A stretch of DNA of 64,000 nt, from contig DHJC01000058.1 in the NCBI GenBank assembly GCA_002404155.1, positions 1 to 64,000 on the forward strand. The letters run 5' to 3'. The notes beneath the pieces are model-generated. The model was not told where the DNA came from, did no database searches, and worked only from the letters and a program-made list of their open reading frames with translations. Positions within the stretch are counted from its first letter, which is position 1; each line of letters opens with the position of its first letter. Both the position numbers and the translations under genes were made by a program. This DNA comes from Chloroflexi bacterium UBA4730. Its GTDB lineage: Bacteria; Chloroflexota; Limnocylindria; P2-11E. Positions 43,272-51,680 of the stretch are shown one piece after another.

Positions 43272-43296
43272 CACGGAAGTCTACCGACCGCGGCCC

Positions 43297-43677
43297 TCAC
43301 ATTCGCTCCACCCACTGCGTGCGCCATGCGGGCGCTGGGAGGGGCTGGCCGAAGTAATCGGTCTGCCGCCAGATCTTGCCGTCCTTGAACAGGAAGATGT
43401 GCGCGGCCGTCCACTCGGAACCGTCGCCGTAGCGCAGCGTTGTCTCCGCGACGCAGATATCGCCCGCGCCATGGAGGCGCCGCACCGTCGCCCTCGGCGG
43501 CCCGGGGTGATGCTCGTTGATCGCGCGGGCGTTGCCCCGACCCCTCGTGCGCTCGTCCATCTGCGGCCACTCCTGGACGAAGTCGTCGTGACGCAGCGCC
43601 GACACCGCGGCCCAGTCCGTGGCCCCCACCAGCTCGAAATAGCGCTCGACCATCTTCAACTGTGCCGCGTCGCTCAC
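43297..43677 (-). CDS. SnoaL-like/NTF2-fold protein
   Basis: 126 residues from GTG 43,677, which is preceded by GGGAGGAC. The pattern MVERYFELVGATDWAAVSAL ... FLFKDGKIWRQTDYFGQPLP is typical of SnoaL-like polyketide-cyclase/ketosteroid-isomerase folds of unknown substrate. It lies between the methyltransferase and the transglutaminase cluster. Confidence 0.75.
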   Translation of the reverse strand: MSDAAQLKMVERYFELVGATDWAAVSALRHDDFVQEWPQMDERTRGRGNARAINEHHPGPPRATVRRLHGAGDICVAETTLRYGDGSEWTAAHIFLFKDGKIWRQTDYFGQPLPAPAWRTQWVERM

Positions 43678-43694
43678 GTCGTCCTCCCTCTTGG

Positions 43695-44783
43695 TCAGCG
43701 CGCCAGAAAGCGGAGCCCGTCCGCGGGCGCATCCTTCGCGAAGCACAGGACGGTATAGGCCCCGAGCCCGTTCGGCTCGAGCAGCACGTCGATCGCGGAG
43801 CGCTTGCTCGCGGCGCGCAGCTGGTCGATCGGCGCCGTCGGCCGCCCGTACGCCTCACGCACCCCGAGCCCGATGAGCGCGTCGCGTTGCGTCGTCATGC
43901 CCGCCAGCGTCAGCCCCGCGCCCTCCGCCGCGCGGCGGATGGCGGTGACGTTCACGCTCGCGGTCAGGTCGTGATCGCCGGGCGCGGCGAGCGCGTCGGC
44001 GACCAGACGATGGCGCGAGAACCCCCGTACGGTGCCCGCCCCACCGCGCGCGAGGAGGTCGGCCTCCTCGCCGCCGTAGTCGATGATGACGAGATAGCCC
44101 TGCGCGATCGCGGCAGCGAGCTGCGCGACCCAGCTCTCGGCGCCGAGGCTGACCTCCCACCGGCCGCCGACGGGCAGGCTGTCCGGGACGCGGTAGCGAA
44201 GATCGGGATGGCTCGGCGCCCGGAGCGTCTCGACGAGCGCGCCGTCCTTCGCGTCGACGTAGACCTCCCGCACGCCGTCCTCGGCACGCACGAGGACGTG
44301 CACCGGGAATGCGTCGAGCACCTCGTTCGCGAAGACCACGCCCCGGATGGGCGCGAGCGCGTGCGCCACGGATGCCCACCGCAGCTCCTTGCCTTCCAGC
44401 GCCAGAGCCTGTTGCTCCCGCAGCCGCGGCGACACTTCGACGATCGCCGGGCGCGCGGTCCGCGCGGCCTCCGCGCGCTCTTTGGCGAGGGCCTCGAGAA
44501 GATCGCGCATGAGGATCCCCCGCCCGGCTCCAGCCTCGACGATGTCCCAGTGGGCCGGCTTCCCGATACCGGTCCAGCAGTCGATCGCTGCGCGCGCGAG
44601 GGCCCGTCCGAACGCCGGGCCGAGCTCTGGGGACGTGAGGAAGTCCGCCCCGTCGAAGCCGATGGCCGCCTTCGTCGTGTAATAGCCGTCCTGCGGGTCG
44701 TACAGCGCGGCGTCCATGAAGTCGGCGAACGTCATCGCGCCACGCGCGCGGATGCGCTCGATCAGCCGGTCGTGGAGGGTCAC
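43695..44783 (-). CDS. MidA/NDUFAF7-family SAM-dependent methyltransferase
   Basis: 362 residues from GTG 44,783 (GTGA overlap with the phosphatase). Family landmarks: GAMTFADFMDAALYDPQDGY, YTTKAAIGFDGADFLTSPEL, WDIVEAGAGRGILMRDLLEA (SAM site) and VVFANEVLDAFPVHVL, then GYLVIIDYGGE. The eukaryotic relative NDUFAF7 dimethylates an arginine of complex I subunit NDUFS2 (NuoD) during assembly. Here it lies two genes downstream of the nuo genes, which supports the same substrate, though bacterial members are little studied. Confidence 0.88.
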   Translation of the reverse strand: MTLHDRLIERIRARGAMTFADFMDAALYDPQDGYYTTKAAIGFDGADFLTSPELGPAFGRALARAAIDCWTGIGKPAHWDIVEAGAGRGILMRDLLEALAKERAEAARTARPAIVEVSPRLREQQALALEGKELRWASVAHALAPIRGVVFANEVLDAFPVHVLVRAEDGVREVYVDAKDGALVETLRAPSHPDLRYRVPDSLPVGGRWEVSLGAESWVAQLAAAIAQGYLVIIDYGGEEADLLARGGAGTVRGFSRHRLVADALAAPGDHDLTASVNVTAIRRAAEGAGLTLAGMTTQRDALIGLGVREAYGRPTAPIDQLRAASKRSAIDVLLEPNGLGAYTVLCFAKDAPADGLRFLAR

Positions 44784-45502
44784 CCCACCAGCTTCGCGCG
44801 GATCGCGTCGACCTGCGCTCCCTCGACCCCGGCAGACCGGAGGTAGGCCGCGGACCCGCCGAAGGCGAGCCGCAGGGTCATGAGGACCTCCCCCATGGTC
44901 CACGCCCGCCGCTCGATCGCGCCATCCACGTCCGCGGCCTTGTCCGGATTGAGCGACTTGAACCGCAGGTAGTCCGCGGCCAGCTCGGCGTCGCTCGCGA
45001 CGTAGTCGGCGACGATCTCGTCATCGGGCACGCCGATGGCGGCGAGCGTCACGGCCACGACGATCCCCGTCCGGTCACGGCCGGCGAGGCAGTGGATGAT
45101 GATCCCGGGTTCGGACTCCGCGATGGCGCTCACCGCGGCGCCCAGTCCCCCGCCCAACACGGCGAGGCGCCGGAGCTCGTCGGACATCGTGCCGTCGGTC
45201 GCCGCGCGGTGGAGGCCCATCGTCCGCGCTGCCGTGAACGGCGCGAGCCGGTACGTCAGTCCGTCGCGGAAGGGGCTCGGCGCCTCGGCGACCTCGTCGT
45301 CGGCGCGCAGGTCGATGACCGTGCGGATCCCATGGTCCCGCACCGCGTCGCGACCGGCCGGCGACAGCGTCCCGAGCATCGAGGATCGGACCAGGCGCCC
45401 TCGCCTCAGCGTCGCTCCGCGACAGGTGAGGCCGCCGAGGTCGCGGACGTTCAGGCAGGCGTCCCAGGCGAGACGCCGGTCGATCGGAGCTATGCGTTCC
45501 AG
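44780..45502 (-). CDS. tyrosine/dual-specificity protein phosphatase-like protein
   Basis: About 240 residues. The P-loop HCLAGRDRTGIVVAVTLA has the C-x5-R phosphatase signature, preceded by DLRADDEVAEAP. NVRDLGG and GRLVRSSML match the family that includes bacterial Tyr phosphatases of the 'NLRDLGG' type. The natural N-terminus (IDRRLAWDACLNVRDLGG) has no nearby ATG/GTG/TTG; CTG 45,502 or a GTG at 45,592 inside the upstream gene are the choices. It overlaps nuoG-like and the methyltransferase. Confidence 0.8.
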   Translation of the reverse strand: MERIAPIDRRLAWDACLNVRDLGGLTCRGATLRRGRLVRSSMLGTLSPAGRDAVRDHGIRTVIDLRADDEVAEAPSPFRDGLTYRLAPFTAARTMGLHRAATDGTMSDELRRLAVLGGGLGAAVSAIAESEPGIIIHCLAGRDRTGIVVAVTLAAIGVPDDEIVADYVASDAELAADYLRFKSLNPDKAADVDGAIERRAWTMGEVLMTLRLAFGGSAAYLRSAGVEGAQVDAIRAKLVG

Positions 45503-47904
45503 CGCGGCGGCCCGGGTGGGCGGATCTCCGGCGGCCGGATCCGCTCGCGCTTGGACTCGCTCGCGAGCGGGATGTGCTCGGACGGCTTCCACGTCCGCGC
45601 CGCCGCGAGCTCTTCCTTGGCGAGGACCGTGACGCCGAAGCGCTGGTACGTGGAGAGCTCGAAGTTCGGGGTCTCGCCGAGCGCGCCGTGCGGGCACACC
45701 TCGACGCAGTCGCCGCAATAGATGCAGCGCACCACGTCGAGCTCGTAGGTCTGCAGATCGCGCTCGCGCATCATGAGGGCGCCCGTCGGGCACGTTTCCG
45801 CGCACGCTCCGCACGACACGCAGTCGGTGTAGCTGAGCGAGACGTTCCAGGGCGTCGTCACGATCGAGTCGTAGCCACCGCCCATGAGGCCATAGCAGTT
45901 CGCGCCGATGACGTCACGGCAGATCCGCACGCACTGCGTGCAGTTGATGCACTTGTTGAGGTCGCGAAGGATGAAGTCGTGGCTGAAGTCGTACTCGTAG
46001 TCGTGATAGTCGACGGGCTCGGCGCGGTGGAACCGGTTCTCGGTGAGGCCGTGCTCGAGGGAGAGCCGCTGCAGATCGCAGCGCCCGACGTCGGGGCATA
46101 CGCACTGGAGGCAGCGCGCCGCTTCCTTCTCGGCGGCCCCCTTGTCGTAGCCCTTCTCGATGAGCTGGAAGCTCTTCACCCGGTCGGCGAACGGCAGGAA
46201 CGGCATCCGCACCTGCGGCTCCTCGGGCTTGTACGGGACGATGTCGATGAGCTCCGGGACCTTCTCCTCTTCCCGGATCTCCGCGGCCACGCGGGCCATG
46301 TCGTCACCGGCGAGGTACCGGTCGATCGCCTTCGCCGCGAGCTTGCCCTGGGCCACGCACTGGATGACCGTCACCGGCCCCATCTGACAGTCGCCTCCGG
46401 CGAACACGCCGGGGCGGTCGGTCATGAGCGCGCCGTTCGCGACGATCGTCTCACGACGGGTCTTCCGCACACCGGGGGTCGTCTCCATCCAGTCCAACAC
46501 CGGCGATTGGCCGATGGCCGGGATCACCGTGTCGCACTCGATGATGAACTCGGACCCTTCGATCGGGACGGGGCGTCGGCGGCCGCTGGCGTCCGGCTCG
46601 CCGAGCGCCATCCGCTGGAACTCGACGCCGGCCGCGCGGCCGCTCTCCTCGACGATGCGGACCGGGGCGGCGAAGAACTCGAGCTTGATCCCCTCGTGCT
46701 CGGCGTCATCCACCTCGGTGTAGTGCGCGCCCATCTCCTTGCGTGACCGTCGGTACACGACCGTGACGTCCGCGCCGAGGCGGCGTGAGGTACGCGCGCA
46801 ATCGAACGTCGTGAAGCCGCCGCCCATGACGACGACGCGGCTCTTCTGCCCGACCGGCACCGGATCGCCCGAGGCGTTCTGCCGGAGGTAGCTGATCGCC
46901 TCGATGACACCCGGCAGATCCTCGCCCGGGATCCGCAGCGGGTTGCTGGACCAGGCGCCGATGCCAAGGAAGATCGCGTCGTAGCCCTGCGCCAGGAGGT
47001 CGTCGATGGTGAAGTCCCGGCCGAGCTTCATCCCGCCCTTGAACTCCGTGGCGCGGAGCTGCCAGACGGAGTTCAGCTCCTTGTCCAGCTTCACCTTCGG
47101 GAGGCGGTACTCCGGAATGCCGTAGCGGAGCATCCCGCCTTGCTTCTCCTCCATCTCGAACACCGTGACCGCGTGGCCCTTGAGCGCGGCGTAGTACGCG
47201 CACGTGAGGCCCGCAGGACCCGCGCCGATGACCGCCACCCGCTTGCCGGTCGCGGCCTCCTGGGGGAACGGCGTCGGGGCTTCCTCCATCTCGAGCGAGA
47301 GCTCGCCGCCATAGCCGTGGCACTGGCGGATGGCGATCTCCTCTTCGACGAGCCCGCGACGGCAGACCTCCTGGCATGGCGCGGGACAGACGAGCCCGAG
47401 CGCGTACGGGAACGGCAGGACCTCCTTCACCAGTCGCGCGGCCTCGACGTGCTGGCCCTTGGCCATGAGCTCGAGGTACCCGGGGATGTCGATGTGCGTC
47501 GGGCAGCCCACCTGGCAGGGGGGCATGCAATAGGCGTTGTGGTCGGAGAGGATGTACTCGAGGTTCTGCTTGCGCATGGTGAAGAGTCCGTCGCTCGTCG
47601 CGGTGACGGTCATCCCCGTTTCGACCGGAAGGTGGCAGCTGGGCATCGGGCGCTCGAAGCCCTCGACGTCGACGAGGCACATCCGGCATGCGGCTGCCGG
47701 AGCGAGCTTCTCGTCGTCGCAGAGCGTCGGAACGTTGAAGCCGGCGCGCTGCGCCGCGCGCAGGATGGACTCTCCGACCACCGCCGTGATGGCGCGCCCG
47801 TCGATCGTGATCTGGCACACCGGCTGGCCCGATGGGATCTCGCCGTGATGCGAGACGGTCGGGATCTGCGACTCGCTGGGCTGGATCTGCTCGATCAAGC
47901 TCAT
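45490..47904 (-). CDS. NuoG-like/GltD-like/ferredoxin fusion oxidoreductase
   Basis: 804 residues with three parts. Residues 25-110: 2Fe-2S domain (TLCDDEKLAPAAACRMCLVD). Residues about 125-590: GltD-like FAD/NAD(P) oxidoreductase with its own cysteine region (PPCQVGCPTHIDIPGYLELM), FAD fold VAVIGAGPAGLTCAYYAALK and NAD fold VVVMGGGFTTFDCAR. Residues about 600-800: ferredoxin clusters CINCTQCVRIC, CVSCGACAETCP and CIYCGDCVEVCP. It replaces NuoG and part of NuoI as electron wiring, and could accept electrons from NAD(P)H or bifurcate. ATGA overlap with nuoF. Confidence 0.85.
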   Translation of the reverse strand: MSLIEQIQPSESQIPTVSHHGEIPSGQPVCQITIDGRAITAVVGESILRAAQRAGFNVPTLCDDEKLAPAAACRMCLVDVEGFERPMPSCHLPVETGMTVTATSDGLFTMRKQNLEYILSDHNAYCMPPCQVGCPTHIDIPGYLELMAKGQHVEAARLVKEVLPFPYALGLVCPAPCQEVCRRGLVEEEIAIRQCHGYGGELSLEMEEAPTPFPQEAATGKRVAVIGAGPAGLTCAYYAALKGHAVTVFEMEEKQGGMLRYGIPEYRLPKVKLDKELNSVWQLRATEFKGGMKLGRDFTIDDLLAQGYDAIFLGIGAWSSNPLRIPGEDLPGVIEAISYLRQNASGDPVPVGQKSRVVVMGGGFTTFDCARTSRRLGADVTVVYRRSRKEMGAHYTEVDDAEHEGIKLEFFAAPVRIVEESGRAAGVEFQRMALGEPDASGRRRPVPIEGSEFIIECDTVIPAIGQSPVLDWMETTPGVRKTRRETIVANGALMTDRPGVFAGGDCQMGPVTVIQCVAQGKLAAKAIDRYLAGDDMARVAAEIREEEKVPELIDIVPYKPEEPQVRMPFLPFADRVKSFQLIEKGYDKGAAEKEAARCLQCVCPDVGRCDLQRLSLEHGLTENRFHRAEPVDYHDYEYDFSHDFILRDLNKCINCTQCVRICRDVIGANCYGLMGGGYDSIVTTPWNVSLSYTDCVSCGACAETCPTGALMMRERDLQTYELDVVRCIYCGDCVEVCPHGALGETPNFELSTYQRFGVTVLAKEELAAARTWKPSEHIPLASESKRERIRPPEIRPPGPPRWNA

Positions 47905-49148
47905 GGTTGGGCCATCGTCTCATAGCGGCGCGATCGAGCGGGGGTGCACGTGCCCGTCGGGCAGGACTTCTCATCGATGTGGCGCCGGTAGTCGTCGGGA
48001 AACTCGCGCATCGTGGTCTTCAGGATCGACGCGCTCGTGATGCCGAAGCCGCACAGCGAGAACTGCTGCAAGTGATCGGCGAGCTGATCGAGCCAGGGGA
48101 GGTCGTCGGCGCGACCGAGGTCCGAGTAAATGCCCTCGAGGATGCCCTCGACGCGCTTCGTCCCGACGCGGCATGGCACGCAGAGGCCGCAGGTCTCCTT
48201 GGAGAGATAGTCGAACAGCATCGCCGCCTCGTTCACGATGCACACGTCCGAGGTGATGACGCGGATCTGCGCCGAGCCGAGATGCGTGCCCGCCGCCTTC
48301 AGCGACTCGTAGTCCAGTACGACGCCCGTCCGCGTGGCGTTGAGGATCCCGCCGGTCGGCCCCCCGACATGGAGGCCCTTGAAGGTCTTGCCCGTCGCCC
48401 CGCCGGCGCGATCGAGGATCTCGCCGAGCGTGACGCCGAACGCCACTTCGTAGACGCCGGGCGAGGCCACCGCGCCGGTCACCGACACGAGCTTCGTGCC
48501 CGGCGACGTCTCGGTGCCCACGCGCTTGAACGCGTCCGCGCCGTCGCGGACGATGACCGGAAGGGCCGCGAGCGTCTCAGCGCTCGAGACGAGGGTCGGG
48601 CGCATGAGGAGTCCCTGCTGCGCGGGATAGGGGGGGCGCTGCCGGGCCATCGCCCGCCGCGACTCGAGGACCGCGAGCAGCGCGGACTCTTCGCCGCCCA
48701 TGAAGCCACCGGGACCGAGAGCGACCTCAACCTGCAGGTCGCCGAGCGCGGGACGAGCGACCTCGAGCGCGCGCTCGACCGCACGCTTCGCGCTCTCGCC
48801 ATCGGGTCGGAGGTAGAGATAGCCGCTCGTCGCGCCGACGGCCGCTGCCGCGATCGCGAGTCCATCGATCACGAGCTCCGGCTTCTTCAGGAGGATCGTG
48901 CGTGCGAGCGGGCTTCCAGGGTCCGCGTCGTACGCGTTCGCGACGACGTACGCGCTTCCGCCGGCGGCCGACGCGCGGGTCGCGGCGAGCTTGCGGCCCA
49001 GCGGGAATCCGGCGCCGCCGCGTCCGCGGAGGCCACTTGCCTCAACGAGCGCGATGAGCTGCTCCGGATCCATCGCCCGCGCGCGGTCACGCTCGTGGGC
49101 CGCGTCGATCTCGGCGTCGAGGATCCGGTAGGCAGCGCTACTCGGCAA
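47901..49148 (-). CDS. nuoF: NADH dehydrogenase subunit F (NADH/FMN-binding)
   Basis: 415 residues. FMN/NADH site ASGLRGRGGAGFPLGRKLAA and VVANAYDADPGSPLARTILL; ALGPGGFMGGEESALLAVLE; SLBB-like VSVTGAVASPGVYEVAFGVT; 4Fe-4S cluster cysteines in KETCGLCVPCRVGTKR and QFSLCGFG. Complete for NuoF, but lacks any N-terminal NuoE fusion. Transfers electrons from NADH into the complex. Overlaps the NuoI/NuoE hybrid and the next gene. Confidence 0.92.
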   Translation of the reverse strand: MPSSAAYRILDAEIDAAHERDRARAMDPEQLIALVEASGLRGRGGAGFPLGRKLAATRASAAGGSAYVVANAYDADPGSPLARTILLKKPELVIDGLAIAAAAVGATSGYLYLRPDGESAKRAVERALEVARPALGDLQVEVALGPGGFMGGEESALLAVLESRRAMARQRPPYPAQQGLLMRPTLVSSAETLAALPVIVRDGADAFKRVGTETSPGTKLVSVTGAVASPGVYEVAFGVTLGEILDRAGGATGKTFKGLHVGGPTGGILNATRTGVVLDYESLKAAGTHLGSAQIRVITSDVCIVNEAAMLFDYLSKETCGLCVPCRVGTKRVEGILEGIYSDLGRADDLPWLDQLADHLQQFSLCGFGITSASILKTTMREFPDDYRRHIDEKSCPTGTCTPARSRRYETMAQP

Positions 49149-49887
49149 AGGCCGGCTCCATGGGGTGTGTCACCTCGTGCTCGTGCAGGCGGTCGTGCGA
49201 TGGGGCCGGGCTCTGCTCGGGCCAGAGGCCCGCGATCGCGATGTTGCCGGTGTAGCGGCGGCCGCCGCGCGGGATGGCCGTGCCCTGGCCGACGGGCGCG
49301 CCACGGAAGTTCGCAAGGAGCGACGCGGTCGTGTAGAGGTGGGTCATCTGGACGCCGAACGATTCGGCGATGCGCTCGGCCGCGCTCCACGGCAAATAGC
49401 CGTACGCCTGGTTCGTCGCGTACAGGACCCGGGTGAGACGGTCCGTGCCGGCCGGCGTCTCGCGGAGGATCCGGTCGACAAGTCCGAGGTCGAGCCCGCG
49501 CTCGGCTTCGGCCGGCACCGTGAGCACGGCGTTGGACAGGGGACGCCGATCGCCGTATGGGGCAGTCTGCACCATCCGGATCCGGTAGTACGACGCCCGC
49601 GGCGCGATCGGCGGCCGCTTCCGGAAGGCGTTGCGGAACGTGTACGAGATGGAGATCGCGCGCGGCGGGCAGGCCTTCTCGCACATGAGGCACGACTCAC
49701 ACTTGAAGATGCTCGTCTCGGGCTCGAGCAGCAGGGCGATGAGACCGCGGCTGCGCTCCGGCAGCTCGCGCTTCTCATAGGGGTATTTGCGCGTGACGGT
49801 CCGTCCCCGTAGGAGGTGGCTCATCGTGCGCTTCATGCCCGTGAGGATTCCGAGCATTACCGGTACCGCCCGATCATCTATCGACAT
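49138..49887 (-). CDS. hybrid of NuoI-like N-terminus and truncated NuoE-like C-terminus
   Basis: 249 residues. Residues 1-105 resemble NuoI (LTGMKRTMSHLLRGRTVTRK, YPYEKRELPERSRG) but have only one cluster motif, CESCLMCEKACPP, instead of two. Residues 120-230 resemble NuoE's helical half (VDRILRETPAGTDRLTRVLY, ATNQAYGYLPWSAAERIAES, TTASLLANFRGAPVGQG), and the thioredoxin-like 2Fe-2S half with its four cysteines is missing. So cluster N1a and one N6 cluster would be absent. The frame is uninterrupted, so a true fusion is likely. Overlaps nuoD by 14 bp and nuoF by 11. Confidence 0.75.
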   Translation of the reverse strand: MSIDDRAVPVMLGILTGMKRTMSHLLRGRTVTRKYPYEKRELPERSRGLIALLLEPETSIFKCESCLMCEKACPPRAISISYTFRNAFRKRPPIAPRASYYRIRMVQTAPYGDRRPLSNAVLTVPAEAERGLDLGLVDRILRETPAGTDRLTRVLYATNQAYGYLPWSAAERIAESFGVQMTHLYTTASLLANFRGAPVGQGTAIPRGGRRYTGNIAIAGLWPEQSPAPSHDRLHEHEVTHPMEPAFAE

Positions 49888-51064
49888 CCCCGAGCACGAT
49901 GTCGATCGAACCGAGGATCGCGACGGCGTCGGCGACGAGGCGGCCTTGCAGGAGCCACGGGAGGATCTGCAGGTTGTTGAACGACGGACCGCGCATCTTC
50001 GCCCGGAACGGATTCGGGGCCGACCCGCCGCTGGAGATCATGTAGATGCCGACCTCGCCCTTCGCGCCCTCGACCGTGTAGTAGGCCTCGCCCTTCGGGC
50101 ATTTCCAGACGTGTCCGAGACGGGCGCGAACGGCGCCGCCGGGGATGTTCGCGATGCACTCGCGGATGATCTCGACCGACGCGCGCATCTCGCCCAGTCG
50201 GACCTTGTACCGCGCGTATGCGTCGCCTTCGACGGACGTCACCGAAGCGAAGCTCTTCAGCTCCGGGTAGATGGAGTACGGGCGATCCTTGCGCAGATCC
50301 CAGTCGACCCCCGAGGCGCGGAGTATCGGGCCGGTGAGGCCGTACTGCTTGGCGACGTCCGCGGGGATCCCGCCCACCCCGATCGTCCGCTCGAGGAAGA
50401 TCTCGTTGGTCTCGAAGAGCTCGACGTAGTCGCGCTCGATGTGCTCGGCGAAGCGGTCGAGGAACCGCTCGAGCTTCGAAAGCATCCCCGGCGGGAAGTC
50501 GTAGAGCACGCCGCCGGGACGGAAGTAGTTGAAGTTCATCCGCGAGCCGCAGAGCTCCTCGAACATGTCGAGGATCTCTTCGCGGTCACGGAAGCAGTAG
50601 AGCAGCGGGGTGGTCGCGCCAACGTCGAGGCCGTACGTGCCGAGCCAGATGAGGTGCGACGCGCAGCGCGACAGCTCGTCGGCGATGACCCGGATGTACT
50701 CGGCGCGGCGCGGGATCTCGATGTTCGCGATCGCCTCCATCGCGCCGGCGTAGCAGTGCTCGTTGAGCATGTTCGAGACGTAGTCGGCCTGGTCGGCGTA
50801 GCGGATGCCCCCTTGGAAGGTCCGCCATTCGAAGATCTTCTCGAGGCCACGATGCAGGTAGCCCATCACCGGGATGCACTCGATGACCTTCTCGCCCTGC
50901 AGCTTGAGCACGAGCCGGAGCACGCCGTGCGTCGAGGGGTGCTGCGGCCCCATGTTGAGGATGAGCTCTTCGGTCTCGAGGCCTTCGTCGCTCTCGATCA
51001 CCGGAGGCTTCAGGTCGGATGAAAGGGGCTCGGCCGGGGCCGGCACAGCCGGGCCTGGCCGCAC
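49874..51064 (-). CDS. nuoD: NADH dehydrogenase subunit D
   Basis: 396 residues from GTG 51,064. MGPQHPSTHGVLRLVLKLQG, MGYLHRGLEKIFEWRTFQGG and RDREEILDMFEELCGSRMNF are the NuoD signature. The [NiFe]-hydrogenase cysteine pairs are absent, so it is a quinone-site subunit, not a hydrogenase. The end, GSIDIVLGDVDR, is canonical, so the subunit is full length. Lies 18 bases downstream of nuoB; no nuoC is between them. Confidence 0.93.
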   Translation of the reverse strand: MRPGPAVPAPAEPLSSDLKPPVIESDEGLETEELILNMGPQHPSTHGVLRLVLKLQGEKVIECIPVMGYLHRGLEKIFEWRTFQGGIRYADQADYVSNMLNEHCYAGAMEAIANIEIPRRAEYIRVIADELSRCASHLIWLGTYGLDVGATTPLLYCFRDREEILDMFEELCGSRMNFNYFRPGGVLYDFPPGMLSKLERFLDRFAEHIERDYVELFETNEIFLERTIGVGGIPADVAKQYGLTGPILRASGVDWDLRKDRPYSIYPELKSFASVTSVEGDAYARYKVRLGEMRASVEIIRECIANIPGGAVRARLGHVWKCPKGEAYYTVEGAKGEVGIYMISSGGSAPNPFRAKMRGPSFNNLQILPWLLQGRLVADAVAILGSIDIVLGDVDR

Positions 51065-51082
51065 GGAGGTACTCAGTTCCCT

Positions 51083-51667
51083 CTAGCCACCTTTGAAGAT
51101 CTTTTCGCGGAGGCGGAGGACGCCCTCGGTCAGTGCCTCGGGCCGGGGCGGGCAGCCGGGAACGTACACGTCGACCGGGACGACCGTGTCGACGCCCTGG
51201 AGCGTCGCGTAGCTGTCCCAGAACTCCCCGCCGGAGCTGGCGCAGTTGCCCATGGCGATGACCCACTTCGGCTCGGGCATCTGCTCGTACAGCCGGCGCA
51301 GGCGCGGGGCCATCTTGTGGGTGACCGTGCCGGCGACGATCATCACGTCCGCCTGGCGGGGGCTCGAGCGGAACACCTCCGCGCCGAACCGGGCGAGGTC
51401 ATGATGCGACGCCGCGGTCGCCATCATCTCGATCGCGCAGCAGGCGAGGCCGTAGCCAAGGGGCCAGGGGCTCCGCGAGCGGGCCCAGTTCACGAGCATG
51501 TTGACCGTCGTGAACACGATGTTGTCGTCGCTGGCCGTGACGCCGGCGATCATCCGCGGCTCGTGCCCGCCCATCCCCGTCTGGGTCGTGATCGGGCGCC
51601 GCTGGACGACGTCCTCTTCGAAATCGATCGGATGGACGTCGGTGGGAGTTTTCTGATCGATCGCCAT
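51083..51667 (-). CDS. nuoB: NADH dehydrogenase subunit B
   Basis: 194 residues from ATG 51,667. NuoB signature and N2-cluster cysteines: [60 protein letters not shown] and [21 protein letters not shown]2 passes electrons to quinone with NuoD. First gene of the complex I group here; the usual nuoA is not upstream, where an inositol monophosphatase-like gene occurs instead. Confidence 0.93.
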   Translation of the reverse strand: MAIDQKTPTDVHPIDFEEDVVQRRPITTQTGMGGHEPRMIAGVTASDDNIVFTTVNMLVNWARSRSPWPLGYGLACCAIEMMATAASHHDLARFGAEVFRSSPRQADVMIVAGTVTHKMAPRLRRLYEQMPEPKWVIAMGNCASSGGEFWDSYATLQGVDTVVPVDVYVPGCPPRPEALTEGVLRLREKIFKGG

Positions 51668-51680
51668 TCCGAGGTCCAGT

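Noticed and set aside
43662..46746. Two long plus-strand open frames opposite the methyltransferase and NuoG-like genes
   Set aside because: Low-complexity Arg/Ala/Val/Leu translations with no motif. The minus-strand proteins are clearly homologous to known families.
49874..51064. nuoD as a [NiFe]-hydrogenase large subunit
   Set aside because: The N- and C-terminal CxxC metal-binding pairs are missing and NuoD signatures are present.
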